Shown one piece after another: positions 29,004 through 41,000 of a DNA stretch of 64,000 bases (its first letter is position 1; the number at the start of each line of letters is the position of its first letter). Under the pieces are notes generated by a model. The model saw only the letters and a list, made by a program, of their open reading frames with translations. It made no database searches and was not told where the DNA came from. The position numbers were made by a program, and so were the translations under genes. The stretch spans positions 1-64,000 of the forward strand of contig JBQJBP010000001.1 in assembly GCA_052078155.1 (NCBI GenBank), read 5' to 3'. The DNA comes from CAXBMB01 sp052078155 (GTDB lineage Bacteria; Pseudomonadota; Alphaproteobacteria; Kiloniellales; DSM-21159).

Positions 29004-32000
29004 GTGCTGATCTGAAACGGTTGCTGTCTCTCTCTCAGGACAAGCTGGCGCTCTATGCTCTGGGTCTGGCCAAGAAACTGCAAAAGCTGGAAGCGCAGAA
29101 GCCCGAATCCCTGTCCAGAAGCCCCATCGCCGTGGTGGGAGCGGCCTGCCGTTTTCCCGGTGGTGTCTCCTCTCTGGAAGCCTTTGAAGAACTGCTTTTT
29201 TCCGGACGTGACCCCTTGGGTCCGGTGCCGGAAGACCGCTGGGACTCTGCCCGCTACTATCGGCCCGGATCGGCACAGCCAGGTAAGATTCTGGTCAACG
29301 AAGGCGGCTTTCTGGATGATATCGACCGGTTCGATGCGGGCTTCTTCGGCATTTCGCCCCGGGAAGCCGCTTCCATGGACCCGCAGCAGCGCGTGACCCT
29401 GGAAGTCGCCTGGCAGGCACTGGAGTCAGCCGGCATCGCGCCGGATTCCCTCAATGAAAGCGCCAGCGGTGTTTACATGGGCGTGGCCGCACAGGACTAC
29501 TCCCGACTCGTCAATGATCCTTCGGAAATGGACAAGCACTTCGGCTCGGGCAACGGCAACTCGGTAATCTCCGGGCGGCTCTCTTACCAACTGGGGTTAA
29601 GGGGACCGGCCGTTTCCATCGATACGGCCTGCTCCTCCTCCCTGGTGGCAGTGCATCTGGCCATGCTCTCTCTCAGGGCTGAAGAAACGGACCTGGCCCT
29701 GGCAGGCGGGGTCAATGCCATCCTGTCTCCTGACGGGCACATTGCGCTCTCTCAGACCGGCATGCTGGCCCCTGACGGACGCTGCAAAGCGTTTGACAGC
29801 CGGGCCGATGGTTTTGTGCGCTCGGAAGGCTGCGGCATTGTGGTGCTCAAGCGTCTGGCCGATGCCCAGCGAGACGGGGATCCCATCCTGGGCGTTCTGC
29901 GCGGATCCGCCATCAATCAGGATGGTCGGTCTTCCAGCCTGACGGCCCCCAACGGTCCCTCCCAGGAAGCAGTGATCGAGGCCGCGCTGAAAAACGCAGA
30001 TCTGCCGCCTCAGGCCATCTCCGTACTGGAAACCCACGGCACGGGAACGGAGCTGGGGGATCCCATCGAAGCCAATGCGGCAGCCCGCATCTATGGCCGT
30101 GGCCGGGCCGTAGACTGCCCCTTGGTCCTGGGGGCTTTGAAAAGCCAGGTTGGCCATATGGAAACGGCTGCCGGGGTCGGCGGTTTGATTAAGCTGCTGA
30201 TCCAGCTGAAGCGGGAAGAAATCCCCGGCTTGTTGCAGCTGGAACACCCCAGTCCCCACATTGCCTGGCAAAACCTGCCCCTGCATCTGCCCCGTGGGAA
30301 GGAAGCCTGGCGCTCTGACGGTGAGGATCCGCGCCGTGCCGGTCTGTCTTCCTTCGGATACAGCGGCACAAACGCCCACCTGATTGTGGAAGAAGCCCCA
30401 AAGACAGCGGCTCTGACGGATGCTGGTCAGCAGGCCGGAGACTGGGATCTGCTGCTGTTGTCAGCCCGCAGCAAGAGTGCGTTGACCGCCTTGGCTTCAG
30501 CCTATCACGACGCCCTGTCCGATCTGGAGCAGGCAACCGGCAGCCAGTCCTGGAGAGACCTCTGCCACAGCAGCCGTCAGGGCCGGGCTGCCCTTTCTTA
30601 CCGTCTGGCCATTCTGGCCCGCTCACCCGCTGAGGCGCGGCAGAAGCTGCAGGCTGTTAAGGACGGGCAGGATGAGCCCAGGCTCCTTGCCAATCTGGAT
30701 GGCGGCGAGGTGGCCTTTGTCTTCACCGGCCAGGGCAGCCAATCGCCGGGAATGGCTGCCTGGTTCCTGGAAACCTGGCCGCTGTTCCGGGATACAGTGG
30801 CAACTTGTGACGCCCTGGTGGCGGGGCGTGACGGCTGGACCTTTGCAGAGCAGCCCCTGTTGGCTTTGTTGAGCACAGACACACCGCCCGCAGAGTGGCC
30901 GGACTGTCGCCAGACGGCTTACGCGCAACCGCTGCTCTTTGCATTCGAGGTGGCTCTTGGGCGGCTCTGGCTGTCCTTTGGTCTGACCCCCATGGCGTTG
31001 CTGGGACATTCCCTGGGCGAAATCGCTGCCGCAACTCTGTCGGGCGTTTTTACCATGGAAGAAGGGTTCTTGCTGGCCTTGGAACGGGGCCGCCTGATGC
31101 AGGCTCAACCGACAGGGGCCATGGTGTCTTTGGCCTGCGGGGAAGGTCAGGCGCAAGAGCTGCTGGCTGCCAGTCCGGGCAAAGATGCCGGTCTGGCCGC
31201 ACTCAACGGTCCGGCGCGCACGGTGGTGTCTGGCCCTGCAGAGGACATGGCCCGCCTGCAGGAGGCGGCTCAAAAAGCCGGGATCAAAGCCCAAAGCCTG
31301 GAGGTCTCTCACGCGTTTCATTCCACCATGATGACCGCGGCCCGGGCACCATTGGAAAAGACCGTGGCCGGGATGAATCCTGGAAAAGCCAGCTTGCCCC
31401 TCTTGTCCAACCTGAGCGGCGATTGGGTCGACGAAGGCAGGTTGAGCCAGCCTGCCTACTGGGGTGAACATCTGATGTCACCCGTGCGTTTTCAGGCAGC
31501 GGCGCACAAGCTGTTGGCCGAAAATCCAGCCGCCATTGTAGAGGTCGGACCCCGGCCCCAGCTTCTTTCCCTCCTGTCGGAGATTGCTGCAGAGCAGGGC
31601 AAACCGGCGCCGACCTCTGTTGTGTCGCAGCGGGCCGAGCAAGACCCGGAGAAGACCTTTCTCGACGCCCTGGCTCAGTTATTCCTGGCAGGGGTCAAGC
31701 TTGACTGGTCTCCTCTGAAGGCCCGGAAAGGCGCAGGCTTTGCGCCGCTGCCCTTTACTCCCTTTGAACGCCGCCGACATTGGCTGGACCTGGCAGGTCA
31801 GGGAGCCGTCGCATCTGACAGTCACCCCCTGCTGGGCAGAGAGATTTCAACACCACTGGCGGCCCGCCTTTTCGAAAACCAGCTGACCGGCGGTCGACCG
31901 GACTGGCTGCAGGACCACCGTGTTGAAGGTCAGGCGCTGTTCCCGGCCACGGGTTACGTGGAGTTGGCTCTGGCGGCAGCGCAAGCCATCTGGGGCGACG

Positions 32001-35000
32001 GCCCGGTTCAGCTGGATGAGCTGTTGCTGACCCGGGGGCTGGAATTCGGGCAGCTGGAAGATGGTGAGGGTGCGACGAAGATCACCTTGCAAACGCTGGC
32101 GCTGCCGGAAGGAGACAGCTACCGCCTGCAGTTCTTCTCCCGCCAGGGCGAAAACTATCTGGAGCATGCCAGCGTCCGTCTGAGCAAAGGCAGCGACGGT
32201 CATCGGAACCTGACCGCGCCTGAGGTCTCGAAGGCTTCTGGCAAGCTGGATCTGGCAGCCCTGCGGGCGGCCCAGGCCCGCCACGGTCTGAGTCTGACCG
32301 GAGCTTTTGCCGGGCTGGAGTGGGTGGCGCGGCAGGACAGCCAGCTGATCGGGCAGGTGCGACTGCCGGAGACCGTCTCTCCGGACGGCTATCTCTGCCA
32401 CCCGGCCTTGCTGGACGCGGCTTTGCAGGTGTTGGGTGCGGCCTGCCTGGAGAGCGAGACGCAGGAGGTTTTTGTCCCCGCCGTCATCGGCAGAATTCGG
32501 GTAATCAGGCCGCTCACCGGTTCCCTTCAAGTCCTGGCCAACTGGTCGCAGGAAGACAGCTCTGAAGCGAGAGCAGCGCTGCAGCTTTTCGATGAAGAGG
32601 GCAGTCTGCTGGCTGAGATCACGGATCTGAGGCTACGACCCCTGCAATCGGGATCGACGCCGGGCGGTCTTCAGGCAGGGCTGGAGAGCGCTGGACCGGC
32701 CGACTGGCTGCATCATCTGGTGTGGCGCGACGGTGGCTCCTGGGATCGTTCTGCCGATCTGCCTGACTGGCAGGCGACCGTCGCGGCGACACAGGAACTG
32801 GGCCAGGATCTGACCCGGGATGAAAGCCTCACCGCCTACGGATCTTTCCTGAGCGCTTTGGAGGATCTGGCTCCGGATCTGATCGTGGCTGCTTTCCTGG
32901 AGGCAGGACTGAGCTGGAAAGAGGGAGATGGCCTGGCGGAAGATGATCTGCGACACCTGGCAGGCGTGGCTGACACCCGTCGGGATTTGTTCCATCGTCT
33001 TCTGCAGATCCTTAAGGAAGCGGGATGGCTGGAGGCAGGCGAGGGGGACGGGCTGACGGCGCTGAAGGATCTGCGTCCGTTGCAGGCAGACGGACTGGAG
33101 AAGCTCAAGGCTGCCTATCCTGATCAGGCCAATGAGCTGGCCATGATCGGGCGCTGTGCCGCGGGTCTGGCTCAGGTGGTCAAAGGTGGCGATCCGCTGG
33201 CCTACCTCTTCCCGGAAGGTCAGCTGGACGCGGCGGAAGATCTCTATGCACTGTCGCCCCTGGGCAAAGCCCTGGGACAGTTGGCAGCCCGGGCTCTGGA
33301 GCGCCTGTTGCAGGCGCGCCCCGGTCGCCGGGCTTTGCGCATTTTTGAGATTGGGGCGGGTACCGGCTCCATGACCTCAGCTTTGCTGTCTGTGGCACCG
33401 GAAGACAGCGTGGAGTACTGGGTCAGCGACATTTCTCCGCGCTTTCTGGAGCATTTGCAGGAGAAATGGGCCGATCGCAAAGGGCTGGTCTTCAAGCCCT
33501 ACAATGCAGAGCTAAGCCCGAAGGCGCAGGATCTGCCGGAAGGCCGCTTTGATCTGGTGGTGGCCTCCAATGTTCTGCACGCCACCCAGGATCTTGCCGA
33601 GAGCCTGACTTTGGCCCGGCGTCTGCTTCTGCCCCAGGGTCAGCTGATGCTGCTGGAAGCCACGCAGGCCAAACGGGGGGCCGATCTGACCTTTGGTCTG
33701 ACTGACGGCTGGTGGCGCTTTACCGACAGGGACCTGCGACCCGACCATCCCCTGCTGTCCCGGCAGGGCTGGCGTGATCTGCTGCCCCGTTGCGGCTTTG
33801 CCGAAACGGCGATTCTGCCGCAGGAAAACGATTCCCTGCTGGATGGTCACGCTCTGATCCTTGCCCAGGCCAGTCAGGTGCCGGAATCCCGCCATGTTCT
33901 GCTCGTGGGCGGCGGGTCGGCCCAGGCTCCCCTCACCACTGCGCTGCAAGCGCTGGGGGCGCAGGTGTCCTGTCTGGCGGCGGGAGAGGATCTGACCGCC
34001 CGGGAAGGTGACCTGCTGGTGGATCTGCGACCCCTTGAGGGGCAGGAGGACCCGGCCCGGGCTGCACTGACCTCTTGTGCTGAAACGGCTGATCTGCTGC
34101 GCAGCGTTGCCGGATGGACGCGGGCCCCCAGTCTGCGTCTTGTCACCCGGAATGTGCGGGAAGGGGACGATCAGGCCGGTCTGGCCGGGGCTGCGCTGTC
34201 GGGTCTCGTCAGGGTGTTGCGTCGGGAGCAGCCGGAACTGACAGCCCGACTGATCGACGTTCGGCTGGATGATCCATTGGTTTGGCAGGCTCTGGCTCAC
34301 GAACTGCTTGCCGAGGCTGCAGAGGGGGAAGTGGCTTTGCGCGGGCCGCGCCGCGTCATCCCGCAGGTGGCTGAAGATGCCGCCGCATCCTGCCTTGCTG
34401 CCCCTTACCGCATCGCCATTGAAGAGCGGGGCAGCCTGGACGGTCTGGTGTTCCAGCCCCAGGAAAGAAAGGCTCCAGGTGCCGGCGAAGTCGAAATCCG
34501 TGTCGCGGCTGTCGGGCTGAACTTCCGCGACCTGCTGAATGTCATGGGGTTGTATCCCGGTGAACTGGGCGATCCGGGTGAAGAGATCAGCGGCGAAATC
34601 GTCGCCCTGGGGGAAGGCGTAACCGGTCTGGAAGTCGGGCAGAAGGTTCTGGCCCCTGTCCAGGGGTCCATGGCCTGCTATACTCTGGCAGCGGCCGACA
34701 GCCTTCGGCCCGTGCCAGCGGGGTTGGATCTGCTGGCCGCCTCGGCTCAGCCCATTGCCTATCTGACCGCAGTGGTGGCGTTGTCTCATCTGGGGAAAAT
34801 GAAAAAGGGCGAACGGGTACTGATCCATGCCGCAGCAGGCGGCGTGGGCCTGGCAGCTGTTCACCTGGCTCAGCGGGCCGGACTGGAAGTCTTCGCCACC
34901 GCCCATCCTGACAAATGGCCGTTACTGCAAAGCCTGGGCATTACGGGCCTGGCGTCCAGCCGGGTGTCTGGTCTGGTTCCTGCCGTGCAGGACTGGAGCA

Positions 35001-38000
35001 GGGGGCAGGGCGTTGACCTGGTGCTCAATTGTCTGCAGGAGCCCTTCATTTCCGAAAGTTTTGAGGTCCTGAAAGAAGGCGGGCGCTTCCTCGAGATTGG
35101 CCGCCGGGGAATCCGCAGCCGCCAGCAGGTGGCAGAGCAGCGGCCGGATGTCAGCTATCATCCCATTGTGGTGGCCGAAGAGATCGCCAAAACCCCTGAT
35201 GCCATTCAGGCTCTCTACGATGAAGCGCTTACCGCGCTGGGTGACGGCAGCTTGCCGGCCCTGCCAGTTACCACCTTCCCGGCCAGCCGGGTGAAAGATG
35301 CCCTGCAGCTGTTGCAAAGGGGCGGGCATCAGGGGCGTCTGGTGCTGGACTTTCACCAAAGCCAGGGATTGGAGCCGCGCGCTGACGGCAGTTACCTCAT
35401 CACCGGCGGTCGCCGGGGTCTGGGACCGTTGGTCGCCCGTTGGCTGGCAGAACAGGGCGCTGGTCGTCTGGTTTTGCTGGGACGACGTGAGGCCGATGAG
35501 GCCGGTCAGGACCTGATAGCGGCTGCTCGGGCTGCCGGAGCTGATGTGTTGGAAGTCTCTCTGGACGTGAGCGACAAGGCTGCTTTGGCGCAGCTGATTG
35601 CAGATCAGGATGACCCGGCACGTCCCTGGCGTGGGTTTGTGCACTGTGCGGGCGTGCTGGATGACGGGCCCCTGGTTGCGTTGGATGAAGCCCGGTTCCA
35701 GACGGTTTTTGCGCCGAAAGTGGATGCGGCCTGGCAGCTGCATGAGCTGTCCAAAGACCTGCCCCTGGATTTCTTTCTGCTCTTTTCCGCCGGTGCCGCG
35801 CTGTTCGGGTCGCCCGGTCAGGCCAACCATGCCGCCGCCAACGCCTTCCTGGACACCCTGGCCAGCCACCGCCACAGCCTGGGCCTGCCGGCTCTGTCCA
35901 TCAACTGGGGTCCCTGGGCTGAACTGGGGGCTGTGGCTGACGACAGCCTGCGTCAGCGCATGGCTCAACAGGGGATGGGGGAAATTGCCCCGGACCTGGG
36001 GTTGGCCTCCCTGGATCTGGCTGTGCGGGACGGGGCGGCACAATTGGCCGTTCTGCCCTTTGACTGGCCGACTTTCCTGAGCAAGTTTGGGTCAGGCAGC
36101 ACGCCGGACCTCATAGCCTCCCTGGCGGAAGCCAAACGACAGAACAGCGGGGCTGCTAACCTGGCCCTGCAACTGGACAAAGGCTCTCAAGCGGCTGCCC
36201 CTGCGGACACGCAGGACAGGGGCACGGGCCCTGATCTGCCCGCCTCCCCCGAGGCGCTGGCTCAGGCCATCCGCCGACTGGCGGGTCAGGTTCTGGGGCT
36301 GGATGAGGCCATTGACGACAAACGGCCACTAAGTGATCTGGGCCTGGACTCTCTCATGTCTGTGGAGTTGCGCAACCGACTGGCCCAGCGTCTGGGGCTG
36401 ACCCTGCCAGCCACCTTGCTGTTTGATCATCCCACCGTGGCGGCGCTGACAGAGGATCTGGGTCAACGCCTGTGGGGGAACAGTACCCCACCTGCTGAGG
36501 CCACAGAGGTCGCAACCCCTGTGCTGGCGGACAGTTCAGGAGGCGAAGGCAAAAGCCGGGATGTGGCCATCATCGGTCTGGGCTGCCGTCTGCCGGGCGG
36601 TGCCGTGGACCGGGAGACGTTCTGGGCTTTGCTGGCTGAAGGCCGGGACGCCGTGACCCAGGTTCCAGCTGACCGCTGGGACATCGATGCCTATTACGAT
36701 CCCGATCCGGACAAACCTGGCAAGACCTATGCCCGCCATGGCGGTTTCCTGGACCAGGTGGACCGCTTTGATGCGGCGTTCTTCAATATCTCGCCGCGCG
36801 AAGCCAACTCCCTCGACCCGCAGCAGCGTCTGGTGCTGGAGTGCGCCTGGGAAGCTCTGGAAGATGCGGGTCAGCCTGCAGACAAGCTGGACGGGGAAGA
36901 CGTCGGCGTGTTCCTGGGCATCTGTGGCAGTGACTACCTGCAGTTACAGATGGCCTCCGGCGGGGCCCTGGGCAGTGATCCCTATCTGGCCACCGGCAAT
37001 GCCTCCTCTGTTGCTGCCGGGCGTGTGGCCTATGCGCTGGGGTTCCAGGGACCGGCTGTGGCCGTGGATACGGCCTGCAGTTCATCTTTGGTGGCCGTCC
37101 ATCTGGCCCGGCGGTCGCTGCTGGATGACGAATGCCGGGTGGCCCTGGTGGGCGGCGTCAATGTGATGCTGGAGCCCGGTGTGGCAGTTAACTTTGCCAA
37201 ATCGCGCATGCTGGCGGCTGACGGTCACTGTAAATCCTTCGACGCATCGGCAGACGGCTTTGTGCGTGGTGAGGGCTGCGTCATGCTGGCCATGAAGCGC
37301 CTGGACGAGGCAGAGCGGGATGGCGACCCCATTCTGGCCGTGCTGGCAGGCTCTGCCATGAATCAGGATGGCCGGTCTGCCGGTCTGACCGCACCCAATG
37401 GTCCCTCGCAGGAGCGGGTGATCCGCCGGGCCCTGAAAGATGCCAGGCTGTCCCCTGCGGTGGTGGACTATGTGGAAGCCCATGGCAGTGGCACGTCTCT
37501 TGGTGATCCCATTGAAGCTCAGGCTCTGGGGGCTGTGATGGGGGAAGGCCGGACAGCCGGGCAGCCCCTCAAAATCGGGTCAGTGAAAACCAACCTTGGG
37601 CACCTGGAAGGGGCAGCCGGGGTGGCCGGACTGGCTAAAACCGTGCTGGCGCTTGGCCAGAAAAAGCTGCCAGCCTCTCTGCATTTCGATACCCCCAGCC
37701 CGCATATCGACTGGCAGAACCTGCCCATAGAGGTCGTGTCGGAGCTGGAAGACTGGCCGGCAGAGAAGGGGCAGAGGGTTGCCGGGGTCAGTTCCTTTGG
37801 CTTCAGCGGCACCAACGTGCACCTCTTGCTGAGGGATGCTGATCAGGCTGGCTCCGATCCAGCCGATCCGTCAGATGCTGCAGCACCCCAGGCTCTGGAC
37901 TGTCAGCTTCTGGTAATCTCTGCCCATGATCCCCAGGCCTTACGGGCTCTGGCGGAGCGTTACCTGCAGCACTGCCAGACTTTGTCCGGGCAGACTGACG

Positions 38001-41000
38001 CCGACAGTGCGTTCAGGAGGCTGGTTGCCGCCAGCCAGCATCGGCGGGCGCATTTGCCCTGTCGTCTGGCCCTGGCTGTGGCAGACGCCCCTGCCGCCGT
38101 CGAGGCGCTGACTGTCTGGCTGGCTGAGCAGGATCATCCGGCTGTCGCAGAAGGTCGGGTACCTGAAGGGGCATCGCCCAAACTTGCCTTTGTCTATCCC
38201 GGTCAGGGTGGACAGTGGCTGGGCATGGGGCGTCAGCTCTTTGAGCAGTCTGCGGCGTTCCGTGACGCCTTCCGGACCGCCAGCACAGCCTGTGAATCAC
38301 AGGGAACTGCAGAACTGGAAGCGCTCCTGCTGACGGGTGAAGAGGCAGACCTGGCTCCCATTGATCGTATCCAGCCGTTGCTCTTTTGCCTGCAGATTGC
38401 CGTCACGCGGACCTGGCAGGCGCTGGGCCTTTGTCCTGCTGTTGTGGTCGGACACTCCATGGGGGAAACGGCGGCGGCCGTGATTTCCGGTGCGCTGGAT
38501 CTGGACAGTGCGGCCCGGGTGATCTGCCTGCGCAGCCGCTTGATGAAGAAGCTGTCGGGCCAGGGGGCCATGCTGGTAACGGCTCTGTCCTTTGAAGAGG
38601 CTCAGGCGCTGGTTGCCGGAGGCGACGGGTCGGTGGCCGTAGCGGTTTCCAACAGTCGCCGCTCCACGGTTTTGTCGGGGGCAGCTGACAGCATTGACCG
38701 GATCGCCAAAGATCTGGAGGCAAAGCAGATCTTCAACCGCCTGGTTAAGGTGGATGTCGCCTCTCATGGTCCGCAGGTGGACTCCTTAAAAGATGAACTG
38801 ATTGAGTCGCTTAGCGGCCTTGCTTCACAGGAAGCTACCCTTCTGATGGACTCCACTGTTGTCTCCAGACCGGTTGCTGAAGGGGAACTGACAGAGGCTG
38901 AGTACTGGTGGTCGAACCTGCGTCAGCCTGTGCGGTTCGCCCAGGCCCAGGCACGCCTGCTGGAGCAGGGTGTTACCCAGGTGGTGGAGGTGGGGCCCCA
39001 TCCGGTTTTGACGGCTGCGGTGGAGGAGGAGAGCCTTGCCCTGGGCCAGCCGGTGAGCGCCCTTGGCAGTCTGGAACGGGATGGCGATGACGCCCGGGCT
39101 TTGCTGACCACGCTTGGACGCCTTTACGTGGAGGGCGTGATGCCGGACTGGTCGGCTCTGACGTCACCGCCGCAAGGGGCCGTGTCCCTGCCACTGTATC
39201 CCTGGCAGCGGCAGCGGCACTGGTTTGCCGCCGCAGCCCCGGCATTACGCCCCGGACTGGTTGAAACGACGGCTCCCTGGGCGGACAAAGTCTATGAAGT
39301 GGTCTGGCGGGCCTTGCCGCTTCCCGGAGCTACAGAGGCGGCAGATGCACGCTGGCTCATTCTGGATCTGTCCGAAACCGGGCAGGGGGAACAGCTGGCA
39401 GCCAAGCTGGCAGACGCAGGTCAAACAGCTGAGCACCTGCTTTTAGGCCGACCAGACCTGACAGCAGACTTGCCGGATGTGTCCGGGCGCTCTGTGGTTG
39501 TGCTGGGTGCGGCTACCGCCGCCGATAGGCCGCAGATCACAGCGGTACTGGATCTGCTGCGGCGGCTGTATCTCAGCCAGGCTGATACCATCTGGACGGT
39601 GACCCAAGGGGCCCAGCAGGTGTCCTCCGGTGATCGGGATCTGGACCCTCAGGCGGCAGCTCTTTGGGGTTTTGTTCGAGTTTCCATGTTGGAAAAATCT
39701 AACATTAACGGTGGCTTGATAGATGTTTCTAATGTTGAACGTGAAATTGACGGATCGCTGATCCCCTGTCTGTTGGCTGGCCAGAATGAAGATCAGTTAG
39801 CCCTGCGGGACGGGCGGCTCTATGGCGCCCGCCTGACAACCACCACGGCGCTCTTGCCCGCCAAGCCCAATTTCGATCCCCAGGCGGTTTATCTTTTGAC
39901 CGGAGGCTTTGGGGGCATAGGGGTTCAGCTGGCTGAGTGGCTGGCGGATCAGGGAGTCCGGCACCTGCGCCTTGTCAGCCGTCGGGGCCGGGCGGAAGGC
40001 GAGCTGGCTGAACGGCTGCGCCAGCTGGAAGGCCGTGGTGTGGAAATAGAGGCGCTGGCTGTTGATCTGGCTAACGCTGCAGATCTCACTGCCGTTCTTC
40101 GCTCCGATGAAGCACGACCGTTAAAGGGGATTTTCCACCTGGCGGGCATCACCGAGCCCTGCAAACTTGAAGAGCTGGATCAGGCATCTCTGGCGCGGGT
40201 CTGGGCGCCGAAACTGACCGCTGCGCATAATCTGATGGCTGGGGCTGAAGGTTTGCCGCTGGAGCATTTTGTTGCCTTTTCCACCGGTGCAGCCATTTGG
40301 GGTTCGGAGGGGCAGGCGGCTTATGGGGCCGCATCGGCCGCACTGGATTGCCTGATGGCGCAGGGACGCGCCAAAGGGTTGCCCTGCCTCTCGCTCAACT
40401 GGGGTTGGTGGCAGGACAGCGGTATGGTTTCTGCGGAGGCGGCAGACTACTTCAGCCAGATGGGGTTCCACCCCGTGCCCGGCGAAGAAGCGCTGGGGGC
40501 CATGGCTGCGGTCATGGCACAGCCCCCCGGCTTTGGCAGCCGGGCTGTTGCCAATTTCGACTGGTCCCTTTTCAAAGCCGTTCAGGAAGCCAAGCGACCT
40601 CGGCCTTTGCTGGAGGAAATGGGAAGCGGCATGCCCGCTGTTGCCTCGGGCCAGGAAGGCGGCCGACTTCTGGCTTTGCTGACGCCCCTGTCTGAAGCCG
40701 AGCGGGAAAGCACGCTGCTGCAGGAACTGCGGACGACCCTGGCTGAGGTGCTGGGCTTTGATAATCCGGAGCTGCTGGAAGACGAAACAGGGTTCTTCCA
40801 GCTGGGCATGGATTCCATCATGGCAGTGAAGCTGAGGGGCCTGCTGGAGCGGGATATGAAGGAAGCCTTCCCACCCAGTCTGGCCTTTGAATATCCAAAC
40901 CTGCTGGCGTTACGGGATCATCTGCTGTCTCTGTTGCCCAGCGCCGGGACCCAGGCTGATGAGGCTGTTGCTGAGACCTCTGGTGAGGACTCCGCCAGCG

